This document shows, one piece after another, positions 29,630 to 38,397 of a DNA stretch of 64,000 bases. Position 1 is the first letter of the stretch; every line of letters starts with the position of its first letter. The notes beneath the pieces are model-generated. The model ran no database searches. It saw only the letters and a program-made list of their open reading frames with translations, and was not told the DNA's origin. Position numbers and translations under genes: made by a program. The stretch lies in NCBI RefSeq assembly GCF_014201375.1, contig NZ_JACHDZ010000003.1, positions 310,001 through 374,000 of the forward strand, in the 5' to 3' direction. Source of the stretch: Tunturiibacter empetritectus (GTDB taxonomy: Bacteria > Acidobacteriota > Terriglobia > Terriglobales > Acidobacteriaceae).

Positions 29630-29669
29630 GGGTGCCCCATCCTTCGCAGTCTTACCGCGAAGGGTGGGA
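29630..29669. repeat. Type C palindromic repeat
   Basis: GGGTGCCCCATCCTTCGC and CGCGAAGGGTGGGA form a hairpin around AGTCTTAC. This is the intergenic relative of the copy embedded in xerC at 23392-23429. The remaining 184 bases to the SDR start hold no clear feature apart from the ribosome site. Confidence 0.8.
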
Positions 29670-29853
29670 AGGCATACAGCCAGCCGGACTTGTAAATCCC
29701 TTGCGTCATCCTCCTCCCAAACGAGTCACGCAATCTGCCGCATCCACCGGCACAAGTACCGCATCTCATACGAACCGAAAAGCTCTGAGCAGCATCCTAT
29801 TCACTAAAAATCAGCGGCTCACAGAAGGTTCACAGAAGATCAAAGGAGAGTGT

Positions 29854-30594
29854 ATGTCGAAGCTAGCCAATAAAGTGGCACTTGTTACCGGCGGTTCCCG
29901 AGGAATCGGCGCAGCCATCGCAAAGCGCCTCGCCGCAGATGGAGCAAGCGTCGCCATCACCTACGCGAAGGACGCCAACGCAGCCTCCGCCGTAGTCAAA
30001 GCAATCGAAGGCAGCGGCGGAAAAGCACTCGCCATCCAGGCGGACGCGGCCGATACCAAAGCGATCAACGGCGCCGTCGAAAAGACCGTCGCCACCCTCG
30101 GCCGGTTGGATGTGCTCGTGAACAACGCAGGCACCGCCATTCCGAAACTTTTCGTGGAGACCACGCTCGAAGAGATGGATCAGATGATTAATATCAACTT
30201 CCGCGGCATCCTCATCGCAACCCAGGCGGCACTTAAAAACATGAACGATGGCGGTCGCATCATCATGATCGGCTCCTGCGTCGGGGAGAAAAACATGACT
30301 CCCGGGCTGGCAGCCTATGGAGCCACCAAGGGAGCCGTAAAGATGTTCACTCAGGGCTTATCCCGAGAGGTCGGCAGCCGCGGCATCACAGTCAACAATG
30401 TACAGCCGGGCCCCATCGACACGGATCTCAATCCCGCCGCAGGCGACTGGGCCGCCCCCCAAATAGCCAACACAGCGCTCAAACGCTACGGCACATCAGA
30501 CGAGGTCGCCGCCCTGGTCTCCTTCGTCGCCAGCCCCGAGTCTTCCTACATCACAGGAGCCAACCTCACCGTCGACGGTGGAACCAACGCCTGA
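29854..30594 (+). CDS. SDR-family oxidoreductase (FabG-like)
   Basis: A 246-residue classical short-chain dehydrogenase/reductase. The cofactor motif TGGSRGIG is at residues 12-19, NNAG at 90-93, and the catalytic set Ser141, Tyr155, Lys159 lies in MIGSCVGE and AAYGATKGA. The C-terminus has VQPGPIDTDLNPAAGDW and the family ending GANLTVDGGTNA. It resembles the SDR paralogues that reduce 3-oxoacyl groups, sugars or polyketide-like substrates; the substrate is unknown. The ATG at 29854 has AAAGGAGAG five to ten bases upstream; the frame is open further upstream through repeat DNA but that is not coding. Confidence 0.9.
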   Translation: MSKLANKVALVTGGSRGIGAAIAKRLAADGASVAITYAKDANAASAVVKAIEGSGGKALAIQADAADTKAINGAVEKTVATLGRLDVLVNNAGTAIPKLFVETTLEEMDQMININFRGILIATQAALKNMNDGGRIIMIGSCVGEKNMTPGLAAYGATKGAVKMFTQGLSREVGSRGITVNNVQPGPIDTDLNPAAGDWAAPQIANTALKRYGTSDEVAALVSFVASPESSYITGANLTVDGGTNA

Positions 30595-30626
30595 ACCAGC
30601 ACCATCGAGCGAATCTGCGCGGGTGC

Positions 30627-30664
30627 GGGTGCCCCATTCATGCAGTCTCACCGCATGAATGGGC
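30627..30664. repeat. Type B palindromic repeat
   Basis: GGGTGCCCCATTCATGCAG then TCTCACCGCATGAATGGGC, 33 bases after the SDR stop codon, where it could also act as a transcription stop. Confidence 0.8.
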
Positions 30665-30700
30665 CTCGACGCGAAACCACGGACCGTCTCTGCTCACGCT

Positions 30701-30749
30701 GAGTGCTACACTCATCGCCCTAAGGAGACATCCCATGAAATTCATCACC
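30701..30749 (+). other. Orphan gene leader interrupted by a repeat (probable remnant)
   Basis: GAGTGCTACACTCATCGCC, then AAGGAGACATCCCATGAAA, closely resembles the leader of the cupin gene at 30833-30880 (GAGTGCATGCTAAACTC..., AAGGAGACACCCATGAAGC). After ATG AAA TTC ATC ACC the reading frame runs into the type B repeat at 30750. It looks like the start of a duplicated gene whose body was lost or displaced by the repeat. Confidence 0.5.
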
Positions 30750-30841
30750 GGGTGCCCCATTCATGCAGTCTCATCGCATGAGTGGGCATTCGCGCCGCGC
30801 GCGAACCGCTTTCCTTCAATCCCGTAGGCCCCGAGTGCATG
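30750..30841. repeat. Extended type B palindromic repeat, copy 2
   Basis: A full type B hairpin (GGGTGCCCCATTCATGCAG ... GCATGAGTGGGC) followed by the same roughly 55-base tail as copy 1 at 29427-29515, ending CCCCGAGTGCATG. The end of the tail merges with the leader of the following cupin gene. Confidence 0.8.
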
Positions 30842-30869
30842 CTAAACTCCTCGCCACAAGGAGACACCC

Positions 30870-31241
30870 ATGAAGCACGCCATCCGCGTGGCCGCCTTCG
30901 CAGCGGCCGCCCTCAGCACCTCTGTCCTCATCTCACAGGTCGAACAGAAGACAAAAAGATTCCCTCAATTTGAAAATCCAGACGTCAAAGTCTGGAAGAC
31001 GATCGTCATGCCGAACCAGCCCCTCGCAATGCATCACCACGATCATCCGCGAGTCATCATCGCCCTCACCGGCGGCAACATGAACATCGTCGACCCCTCC
31101 GGCAACATCGAGCCCCACGTGTGGGAGACCGGCAAAGCCTACTGGCTCCCCGCCATGGCACCCAACACCCTCCACTCCGACATCAACGCCGGAGACAAGC
31201 CCATGGAGGTCATGGTCGTCGAACTCGAAAAGGAAAAATAA
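30870..31241 (+). CDS. Small exported cupin-fold protein
   Basis: A 123-residue protein with a signal peptide or N-terminal anchor (RVAAFAAAALSTSVLIS). The mature part is one cupin domain: MPNQPLAMHHHDHPRVIIAL carries several histidines of motif 1, and GKAYWLPAMAPNTLHSD gives the motif 2 histidine. A metal-binding periplasmic role is likely but undefined. The start has AAGGAGACACCC directly upstream. Its leader resembles the broken leader at 30701-30749. Confidence 0.78.
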   Translation: MKHAIRVAAFAAAALSTSVLISQVEQKTKRFPQFENPDVKVWKTIVMPNQPLAMHHHDHPRVIIALTGGNMNIVDPSGNIEPHVWETGKAYWLPAMAPNTLHSDINAGDKPMEVMVVELEKEK

Positions 31242-31353
31242 CCTCGACGGCGCATCTGCAACTAGAAAAGAAACCTCTCACGTATTCCATCCAGTAGCCA
31301 CTCTCCGTTCGTACCTGCCTTTGAACGTCTCTTTCAAAGAAGGAGGCACGATC

Positions 31354-31626
31354 ATGCCGATCCTCTCCTGTCCCGACGGCGTGTTGCTTCTAGGAAACGT
31401 GGTAGAAGCGCTTCGCCGCCAGTGTGAGCTACCCGGAAAGACAAGGTCAGCCCACGAGATCGCCCTCGAAATGGACACAGCCGAAGCCCTCAAAGCCTCG
31501 TACCGTCACGCGGCCGACCACCTCGTCCACTGTCCTCTGTGCCGCAGATTGATCGCCGGCAGGAAGTCTACAGTTAGCCTGCACACCGACACTCTCCAGC
31601 AAACCCCCGAGAAAAACCTGGCCTGA
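31354..31626 (+). CDS. Small hypothetical protein with CPLC motif
   Basis: A 90-residue cytosolic protein without a family I recognise. The middle part is helical (GNVVEALRRQCELPGK, EALKASYRHAADHLVHC) and contains HCPLCRRLI, a single CxxC that could bind metal together with nearby histidines. The ATG at 31354 follows AAGGAGGCACGATC, a strong ribosome site; the frame extends to a TTG at 31321 but without one. Composition matches the genome. Confidence 0.6.
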   Translation: MPILSCPDGVLLLGNVVEALRRQCELPGKTRSAHEIALEMDTAEALKASYRHAADHLVHCPLCRRLIAGRKSTVSLHTDTLQQTPEKNLA

Positions 31627-31739
31627 ACCTGGGAAAACAGCCCAAAAATCGCATGTCAAGCCCCATCCGCGCGAAAACCCGCTCCAGACGCCGCTTTTCA
31701 CGTGGCGTATCTCCCCGCCTCCAACAGCTATCCTGTTAA

Positions 31740-31990
31740 TAGGGATCATAGAAGTGGCAGCGATGAAGTTGTGCCTTAGTGGGGGAGGTACAGTATTTGG
31801 TGCGACATACCCCCCGCAACTCATTCAAAACAAGTATTTTGTGCACAACCAGCTTAGTTTGAATACTTTACAGCCATAATACCCCTGTAACCATATGCAA
31901 ACAAACAACTTTCGTACAAGATACCCTAGGGGGAAGGGGGAGGGGTACCATCACTCCAAACTCAGCCTGAAAACAATCGGGACATGAAAG
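31740..31990. other. AT-rich non-coding element with G-runs (gap 31627-32068)
   Basis: The 442-base gap holds no credible gene. From about 31740 the sequence becomes AT-rich and contains TGGGGGAGGTACAGTATTTGG (about 31780), a CCCCCC run, the similar motif CAAGTATTTTGTGCACAA (about 31830), and three adjacent G-runs GGGGG-AA-GGGGG-A-GGGG at 31929-31945 followed by TACC. Shared GGGGAGG(GG)TAC motifs mark both ends. It looks like a structured or mobile non-coding element, function unknown. Confidence 0.45.
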
Positions 31991-32068
31991 AAATTGTTAT
32001 TGCGTCTGTAACAAAATCTGCATCACACCTCCATCGGGCGAAGTTTCGCCGAACGGAGAAAACTAAAG

Positions 32069-32212
32069 ATGCTTATCCTTCTGCTCATTCTGATTCTGGT
32101 GTTCGGCTTTGGCGGCTATCGTATGGGACCTGGCCTCGGCTATTACGGTGGCGGCGGTATCAGCCTCATCCTGCTCATCGTTCTCATCCTGCTCCTGCTA
32201 AAAGTTATATAA
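32069..32212 (+). CDS. DUF3309 small membrane protein
   Basis: A 47-residue protein of the DUF3309 type: a hydrophobic helix LILLLILILVFGFGGY, a Gly/Tyr-rich turn (GPGLGYYGGGG), and a second helix ISLILLIVLILLLLKVI. This layout is typical of the family, small membrane proteins often linked to stress, with unknown function. GGAG lies ten bases before the ATG. A GGCGAAGTTTCGCC palindrome at about 32038-32051 precedes the ribosome site. Confidence 0.82.
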   Translation: MLILLLILILVFGFGGYRMGPGLGYYGGGGISLILLIVLILLLLKVI

Positions 32213-32329
32213 CTGAGACGGGCCTATTCCGCGCAGCCTTCAGGCAACGAAGGGCCCAATCCAGCCTCTGCCCTCTAGTTGAGACTACCTTCGCAACACG
32301 CTAGGATAAGGCACTAGCGAAGCCTGCTC

Positions 32330-32716
32330 ATGCCATCCACCCTCCAGACCCGCAACACCCGCCAGAAAGACGCCATCCGCGCCGCCTTCCTCGAGGCCAA
32401 CCGCCCCCTCTCTCCAGACGAAGCCCTCTCCCTCGCCCTGAAAGAGGTCGACGCCCTCAGCATCGCCACCGTCTACCGCAACATCGGCAGCCTGGTCGAC
32501 GACAAGTGGCTAACGCCAGTCGAGGTCCCCGGTCACTCCACACGCTACGAGGTCGCCGGCAAGGCCCACCACCACCACTTCCAATGCAACACCTGCGGCA
32601 CCGTCCACGAACTTGAGGGCTGCGAGATGCAGTCCCGCCCCAAGCTCCCGCGCGGTTTCAAGTACTCCGGCCACGAGTTCTTCGTCTACGGCACCTGCTC
32701 CTCCTGCGCCAAATAG
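32330..32716 (+). CDS. Fur-family metalloregulator
   Basis: A 128-residue Fur-superfamily repressor. The winged helix has RNTRQKDAIRAAFLEANRPL and ATVYRNIGSLVDDKWL; the C-terminal domain has HHHHFQCNTCGTVHELEGC and a final GTCSSCAK, giving two CxxC pairs for the structural zinc. It is shorter at the C-terminus than E. coli Fur, so it could be PerR-, Zur- or Fur-like; the sensed metal cannot be decided. Its stop is four bases from the convergent HerA-like gene stop. Confidence 0.9.
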   Translation: MPSTLQTRNTRQKDAIRAAFLEANRPLSPDEALSLALKEVDALSIATVYRNIGSLVDDKWLTPVEVPGHSTRYEVAGKAHHHHFQCNTCGTVHELEGCEMQSRPKLPRGFKYSGHEFFVYGTCSSCAK

Positions 32717-32720
32717 CAGC

Positions 32721-34229
32721 CTACCTCTTCGACCCACCCAGCAGCGATCCCAGTACCCCGCGGATCAGCTGCCGTCCCACCGTGCTCCCCATCGTCCGCG
32801 CCGCGCTCTTCACCGCAGCCTGCAGCACTGTATCCCCGCGCCGCGAACTCCCCTGCCCCAGTACCCCGCCCAGCGCAGTCCCCGCCGCCTCCATCCAACC
32901 CGAGCCAGAGTTCGCTGGAGCACCCGCTGGACCAGCAGCCACACCCCCCGAAACCGCAGCCTTCCCCTTCAGCCGCTCATACGCCGACTCCCGATCCACC
33001 ACCGTCTCATACACCCCCGCCACCACCGAATTTTTAATAATCGCCGCTCTCTGCTCTGGAGTAATCGGCCCAATCTGGCTATGCGGAGGGCATACCATCG
33101 CCCGCTCCACAATCCCCGGAATCCCCTTCTCATCCAGAAATGAGATCAGCGCCTCCCCCACGCCCATCTCTGTAATCACCGTCTCCACATTCAACTTCGG
33201 ATTCGCGCGAAACGTCTGCGCCGCCGCCTTCACCGCCTTCTGATCCCGTGGCGAAAACGCGCGCAGCGCATGCTGAACACGATTCCCCAACTGACTCAGA
33301 ACCGTATCCGGTACATCGATAGGATTCTGTGTCACAAAAAACACCCCGACCCCCTTAGACCGAATCAACCGCACCACCTGCTCGATACGATTCTGCAAAA
33401 CAGAAGGCAGGTCGTTGAACAGAAGATGAGCCTCATCGAAGAAGAACACCAGCTTCGGCTTCTCCTGATCTCCAACCTCCGGCAGCTTCTCAAACAGCTC
33501 ACTCATCAGCCAAAGCAGAAACGTCGCGTACAGTTGTGGTGACTGCAACAATTGATCCGCCGCCAGGATATTCACCACGCCCTTGCCACTCGAATCCACC
33601 TGCAGCAAATCATCGATATTCAGTGCCGGCTCGCCGAAGAAAAGATCTCCCCCCTGCTGCTCCAGCGCCACCAAACCACGTTGAATCGCGCCGATACTCG
33701 CAGCCGAAATATTTCCATACTGCGTCTGATACTCCTTTGCAGCTTCGCCGACATGCTGCAGCATCGCCTGCATATCCTTCATGTCCAGCAACAGCAAGCC
33801 ACTGTCATCGGCGATCTTGAAGACAAGAGTCAGCACGCCAGTCTGCGTGTCATTCAGATTCAGAATCCTGCTCAACAGCAGCGGCCCCATCTCACTGACG
33901 GTAGCTCTCACAGGATGTCCCTGCTTGCCGAAGACGTCCCAAAACACCACGGGACACCCCGCAAAGTTCCACTCCCCCAGACCCATCGCCGCAACCCGCG
34001 CATCGAATTTCGGCGAACTCTTCCCCGCCTGCGAGATTCCCGACAGATCTCCCTTCACATCCGCCGCAAATACCGGCACCCCGATCGAACTCAACGCCTC
34101 CGCCATCACCTGCAGCGTAACCGTCTTGCCCGTGCCCGTGGCCCCCGCCACCAGACCATGCCGATTCGTCATTCCCGGCAGCAGGTAAAGTTCGTCAGTG
34201 CCCTTCGCAATCATCGGCATCTCAACCAT
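32721..34229 (-). CDS. HerA-like ATPase, DUF853/YjgR type
   Basis: A 502-residue P-loop ATPase of the HerA/FtsK superclass (DUF853, E. coli YjgR group). Walker A GATGTGKT is at 29-36, Walker B is [12 protein letters not shown], and a sensor region [15 protein letters not shown] follows. [21 protein letters not shown] is a family signature. The C-terminal 80 residues are Gly/Ala/Ser-rich and probably flexible ([26 protein letters not shown]). Family members are presumed DNA-translocating or remodelling ATPases but no role is established. No NurA nuclease partner is adjacent. Confidence 0.9.
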   Translation of the reverse strand: MVEMPMIAKGTDELYLLPGMTNRHGLVAGATGTGKTVTLQVMAEALSSIGVPVFAADVKGDLSGISQAGKSSPKFDARVAAMGLGEWNFAGCPVVFWDVFGKQGHPVRATVSEMGPLLLSRILNLNDTQTGVLTLVFKIADDSGLLLLDMKDMQAMLQHVGEAAKEYQTQYGNISAASIGAIQRGLVALEQQGGDLFFGEPALNIDDLLQVDSSGKGVVNILAADQLLQSPQLYATFLLWLMSELFEKLPEVGDQEKPKLVFFFDEAHLLFNDLPSVLQNRIEQVVRLIRSKGVGVFFVTQNPIDVPDTVLSQLGNRVQHALRAFSPRDQKAVKAAAQTFRANPKLNVETVITEMGVGEALISFLDEKGIPGIVERAMVCPPHSQIGPITPEQRAAIIKNSVVAGVYETVVDRESAYERLKGKAAVSGGVAAGPAGAPANSGSGWMEAAGTALGGVLGQGSSRRGDTVLQAAVKSAARTMGSTVGRQLIRGVLGSLLGGSKR

Positions 34230-34365
34230 CGAGTATGACCTCCATCTACCTGAAGACTACACACCCATCTGCCGACGTCAACACCTTGTCATCCACCACC
34301 TTGCATCTGCCGCTTCGATTCTCTACATTCGCTAGAAGAGCCTCGCCCGGAGAATAATCAACAGC

Positions 34366-35934
34366 ATGCGAATAACGCGCCGCAGAGCCCTTGCACTCCT
34401 TGCCACAGCAGCCCCCGCTCTCAAATCTGCTTATGCGCAGCAGAACAAGATAACAATCGCACCCGGGCCCTTCGTCGGAACGCCCACCTCTTTGCAAAGC
34501 TATCGTTTTCCTGGCTGGTTCGCCGATGCAAAATTCGGAATCTGGGCTCACTGGGGTCCGCAGTCCGCGATCGAATACGGCGACTGGTATGCGCGCAACA
34601 TGTATCTCCAGGGCACAGACCAATACAACTATCACGTCGAGACCTACGGCCATCCATCCAAAGTGGGCTACAAAGACCTTGTCCCACAGTTCAAAGCTGC
34701 CCGTTGGGATCCCGATCACCTTATGGATCTTTACGTCAAAGCCGGCGCCAAATACTTTTTCTCCATGGGAGTTCATCACGACAACTTCGATCTGTGGAAC
34801 TCAAAGCACCAACCGAGATGGAATGCGGTTGCTACGGGCCCACAACGCGATATCGTCGGAGCCTGGGCAGCTGCTGCCCGCAAACGAGGACTCCGCTTCG
34901 GAGTCAGCGAGCATCTGTCGAACTCATACGATTGGTTTACCCCTTCGCATCTCAGCGACACCACCGGCCCACTCGCCGGTGTCTCGTACGACGGCACCAA
35001 TCCCGCATTCTCAGACCTCTATCACAACTACGAAGGGGAACCATCCGGCTTCGCGGAGACTGCTAAGGATATGGGTCGCGTTGCACCCGATCGCTGGAAG
35101 CTCCAGTACTTCAATCGCATCAAAGATCTAATCGATCAACACCAACCCGACCTCCTCTACACGGACGGAGGCATTCCATTCGACGAATACGGCTACTCAA
35201 CGGTCGCCGAGTTGTACAACGTCAGTGCGAAACGCTCCAATGGTAAGGTTGAAGCCATCTACTTCAGCAAACAGGCTGACCAATGTTCCAGCGGCACCTG
35301 TGCGCTTGACCGCGAACGCGGCGTCCTTGACGGTATAGCTTCCAACCCCTGGCAAACCGACACGTGCATAGGCGAGTGGCACTACAAACGCGGCGTAGCC
35401 TACAAGAGTCCAAAGAAAGTGATCGACCTTCTCGTTGACATCGTCAGCAAGAACGGCAACCTGCTCTTGAACTTCCCTCTACCTAATAGCGGCGAACTCG
35501 ATTTTGCTGAGCGCGAGATTCTTGACGGTATCACTGCCTGGATGTCCGTCAACAGCGAAGCCATTTATGCCACCCGTCCATGGAAGATCTACGGTGAAGG
35601 CCCCTCTACCAAAGTGACTATATCTTCGTCAGGCAAAGAGTTTGATCCCAACGAAAGCAAGAAACCAGATCTCAACGCCTCAGATATCCGCTTCACGACA
35701 AAAGGCTCGACTATCTATGCCTTCGTTCAAGGCTGGCCCAAAGGACCTGCGATCATTTCATCACTCGCTACGAATCGCGCACAGAACCCGCCTAAGATTA
35801 CTAGCGTTAAACTCCTCGGACGCGACGAAAGTCTAATGTTTGTTCAGGGCGCTGACGAACTCTCCGTAACGCTGCCCACAAATCCTCCGCCAACTGCAGA
35901 TATTGGAATCACCCTAAAAATGACAACGACGTAG
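34366..35934 (+). CDS. Tat-exported alpha-L-fucosidase, GH29
   Basis: A 522-residue glycoside hydrolase. The N-terminus MRITRRRALALLATAAPAL is a twin-arginine signal. The catalytic barrel starts at PGWFADAKFGIWAHWGPQS and has the family motifs GAKYFFSMGVHHDNFDLW, GVSEHLSNSY and LLYTDGG, whose Asp is the expected nucleophile. The C-terminal region (about 400-522) is a beta domain with IYAFVQGWP. It would remove fucose from glycans in the periplasm. GC is somewhat lower than in neighbours, and there is no sugar transporter next to it, so recent gain is possible. Confidence 0.9.
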   Translation: MRITRRRALALLATAAPALKSAYAQQNKITIAPGPFVGTPTSLQSYRFPGWFADAKFGIWAHWGPQSAIEYGDWYARNMYLQGTDQYNYHVETYGHPSKVGYKDLVPQFKAARWDPDHLMDLYVKAGAKYFFSMGVHHDNFDLWNSKHQPRWNAVATGPQRDIVGAWAAAARKRGLRFGVSEHLSNSYDWFTPSHLSDTTGPLAGVSYDGTNPAFSDLYHNYEGEPSGFAETAKDMGRVAPDRWKLQYFNRIKDLIDQHQPDLLYTDGGIPFDEYGYSTVAELYNVSAKRSNGKVEAIYFSKQADQCSSGTCALDRERGVLDGIASNPWQTDTCIGEWHYKRGVAYKSPKKVIDLLVDIVSKNGNLLLNFPLPNSGELDFAEREILDGITAWMSVNSEAIYATRPWKIYGEGPSTKVTISSSGKEFDPNESKKPDLNASDIRFTTKGSTIYAFVQGWPKGPAIISSLATNRAQNPPKITSVKLLGRDESLMFVQGADELSVTLPTNPPPTADIGITLKMTTT

Positions 35935-35957
35935 AAGGATCTCAGGTCTTTCATCTT

Positions 35958-36500
35958 TTAGAGATCTTTCACCATCCGTACCACTTCGATCGTCTCCCCA
36001 CCGCCTACCGGAACCTGCCTCCGATCCATTTCCTGATATCCCTTTCGCGCATACAGCGACACTCCGGTCAGCGTACTGCCCATTTCAAACTTGGTGAACC
36101 CTTCCGCCATCGCCGATTTCTCAGCCGCCCCAAGAATCAGCGCCCCCAAACCCGTCCGCGCATACCCAGGATGGACAAAGATAGCCCGAATCTTCGCCGC
36201 ATCCTGCCGCGGATCCAATCTCTCTGGCGCAATCTTCTCCACCTGGTGATCCCCGCCATAGAGTGTCTTCCGAAAACTCCATCCACCGCATCCAGCGATC
36301 TCACCGCTTTCAGCGACCGCTACAAAGTAAGTCCCATCCGCAATTAGCTGGCTGTCCACCGTAAAGACCGTAGCCAATGCGCCCTCTCTCTGCGCGAGAG
36401 AATAGTCCGCAGTTTGAAGTCCCCGCACCGACGCAACTATGAGACTACGAATCTGAGCCACATCGTCCGAGGTAGCAATCCGCAAATGAAATCTTTCCAT
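35958..36500 (-). CDS. GNAT-family N-acetyltransferase
   Basis: A 180-residue acetyltransferase. The acetyl-CoA loop is IFVHPGYARTGLGALIL, with the preceding strand YFVAVAESGEIAGCGGW and the following GFTKFEMGSTLTGVSLYARKGY, a standard GNAT order. The substrate, a small molecule or protein amine, is unknown. It is convergent with the fucosidase, 23 bases apart, and reads toward it. Confidence 0.88.
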   Translation of the reverse strand: MERFHLRIATSDDVAQIRSLIVASVRGLQTADYSLAQREGALATVFTVDSQLIADGTYFVAVAESGEIAGCGGWSFRKTLYGGDHQVEKIAPERLDPRQDAAKIRAIFVHPGYARTGLGALILGAAEKSAMAEGFTKFEMGSTLTGVSLYARKGYQEMDRRQVPVGGGETIEVVRMVKDL

Positions 36501-36659
36501 CCGAAAAGTGTATAAAAAGCGGTTCTGAACATGCCTCGCTTCGCAGTCTTCTCAGTCAACTACAACCGCTTCAACCCTTTTATCAATCTCATCAATGTCC
36601 CGACAAAATCGTAGTCGCCACCTTGTCCGTCCCCTCAATCGCGTACTACACTCCTCCCC

Positions 36660-37616
36660 ATGACGTTCACAATGCCTCGCACCCTCAAGCTCGTCGTCGC
36701 AGCTCTTCTCCTCCCCCTCGCCACTGGCGCCATGCAGGCTCAGGACTGGGCCAAGACCCGTCTCGAGGCCTCGCCCCGCCATCACGAATACGTCCCGCTC
36801 AAACACGGCGACCGCACCGTTCAGGCCTTCGTCGTCTACCCCGAGGTCAAAACGAAGGCTCCCGTCGTCATTCTCATCCACGAGATCTTCGGGCTGAGCG
36901 ACTGGGCCAAAGAGATGGCCGACGAGTTAGCCGCGCAGGGCTTCATCGTCATCGCGCCCGACCTGCTCACCGGCTTCGGCCCCAACGGGGGCGGCTCCGA
37001 CGCCTTCCCCAATCAGGACGCCTCCGTTAAAGCCGTCTCCGGTCTTGATCCCGCCGTAGTCAACGCCGACCTCGACGCCGCAGCAGACTACGGCAAAAAA
37101 TTACCGGCAGCCAATGGCAAGCTCGCCGTCACAGGCTTCTGCTGGGGAGGCGGCAAATCCTTCGCCTTCGCCGCTCACCGCAAAGATCTCTCCGCCGCCT
37201 TCGTCTTCTACGGTCCGGGCCCCTCGGATGTCACCACAATCACCGCCCCTGTCTACGGCTTCTACGCTGGCAATGATGCCCGCATCGGCGCAACCCTGCC
37301 TGCTACCACCGATGCTATGAAGGCTGCCGGAAAAAAATATGAGCCCATCACCTACGACGGCGCAGGCCACGGCTTCATGCGCGCCGGCGAAGATCCCGGC
37401 AACACCGTCCCCGGCAACAAAACCGCACGCGAACAGGCCTTCACCCGTCTCGTCACCCTCATCAAAGAGATGAAGGCAGCCCCGGTTGCCGCCAACGCCA
37501 GGCGCAACAAGACCGTAGCGCAAAGATCACAGCCCGCGGCCTCCTGCCACGCCAACACGGATACTGCAAAAGCTAACCCGACACCACAACCCATAGAGAC
37601 AACTGCAATAATGTAG
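36660..37616 (+). CDS. Exported dienelactone hydrolase-family protein
   Basis: A 318-residue alpha/beta hydrolase with a signal peptide ending GAMQAQD. The core has VVILIHEIFGLSDW, the Cys nucleophile in TGFCWGGGKSF, Asp in YAGNDARI and His in GAGHGFM, the classic Cys-Asp-His set. The true substrate is uncertain; many homologues are general carboxylester hydrolases. After residue 270 comes an unusual tail of about 45 residues rich in Ala, Thr and Pro (KTVAQRSQPAASCHANT), not normal for the family. The next gene starts three bases later. Confidence 0.87.
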   Translation: MTFTMPRTLKLVVAALLLPLATGAMQAQDWAKTRLEASPRHHEYVPLKHGDRTVQAFVVYPEVKTKAPVVILIHEIFGLSDWAKEMADELAAQGFIVIAPDLLTGFGPNGGGSDAFPNQDASVKAVSGLDPAVVNADLDAAADYGKKLPAANGKLAVTGFCWGGGKSFAFAAHRKDLSAAFVFYGPGPSDVTTITAPVYGFYAGNDARIGATLPATTDAMKAAGKKYEPITYDGAGHGFMRAGEDPGNTVPGNKTAREQAFTRLVTLIKEMKAAPVAANARRNKTVAQRSQPAASCHANTDTAKANPTPQPIETTAIM

Positions 37617-37618
37617 CT

Positions 37619-38305
37619 GTGGCCGCTGCTCTCAACATCTCGCTTCAGGATCAACTGGATCGCATCACGCAAAACACCCGTGCCCTCGTCCAGCCCGAGC
37701 GCCTCGCTGTCTCCGAACGGGCGACCGAAGACCTCTTCAACACAGGCATCGAAGACCGCATCCTGAAAGCCGGGGCACACGCTCCGTCCTTCACCCTCGA
37801 AGACGCCCTCACTCACAAGCCCGTCAGCTCAGCCGATCTCCTCGCCCTCGGCCCGCTCGTCGTCAACTTCTTTCGTGGCCGCTGGGACCCCTACTGCGTC
37901 ACCGAACTCGAAGCCTGGCGCGACCTTCACGCCGACCTCCGCAGACGCGGTGCCATCTTCGTCGCCATCTCCCCGCAGACCACCCGCCAAAACAACTTCA
38001 CCCTCGAGCAGCATGGCATGCAATACCCTCTACTCTCCGACCCCGGCGCAACCACTGCAGAAAAATTCGGCATAGCCCATACCATCCCGCAGGACCTCCG
38101 CAGCTACTACCAGTCCATCCTCATCAACATCCCCTTCAACAACGCCGGCCTCAGCTATCACAATGCCACCGAAGCCAGCTGGCGCCTCCCGATCCCTGCC
38201 GTCTTCGTCATCGACCAGACCAACACCATCCTCTTCGCCGAAGGCCACGCCGACTTCCGTGTGCGCCCCGAACCCGCCGACGTCCTCGCCGCTCTCACCC
38301 GATAA
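37619..38305 (+). CDS. Peroxiredoxin-like (AhpC/TSA) protein with substituted active-site motif
   Basis: A 228-residue thioredoxin-fold protein of the peroxiredoxin-like AhpC/TSA group. Residues 50-228 carry the fold: GAHAPSFTLEDA, VVNFFRGRWDPYCVTELEAW, AISPQTTRQNNF, LLSDPGATTAEKFGI and IPAVFVIDQTNTI. Relatives usually have WCPYC here; this protein reads WDPYC, with Asp90 in place of the first Cys and only Cys93 left. It is therefore either a one-cysteine enzyme or altered in function. The GTG start lies three bases after the hydrolase stop without a clear ribosome site, so translation may be coupled. Confidence 0.83.
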   Translation: MAAALNISLQDQLDRITQNTRALVQPERLAVSERATEDLFNTGIEDRILKAGAHAPSFTLEDALTHKPVSSADLLALGPLVVNFFRGRWDPYCVTELEAWRDLHADLRRRGAIFVAISPQTTRQNNFTLEQHGMQYPLLSDPGATTAEKFGIAHTIPQDLRSYYQSILINIPFNNAGLSYHNATEASWRLPIPAVFVIDQTNTILFAEGHADFRVRPEPADVLAALTR

Positions 38306-38397
38306 GCCATCCTCCACGATTTAGAAGGTATCTGAGCCGGCTCACGGCAACATCTTGCGATATTCGAACCGTGCGTTTATCGTAGTTATAGTCCGTC

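Noticed and set aside
29614..29853. An 80-residue N-terminal extension of the SDR protein
   Set aside because: The frame is open through a palindromic repeat, but the strong ribosome site and the conserved SDR start are at 29854.
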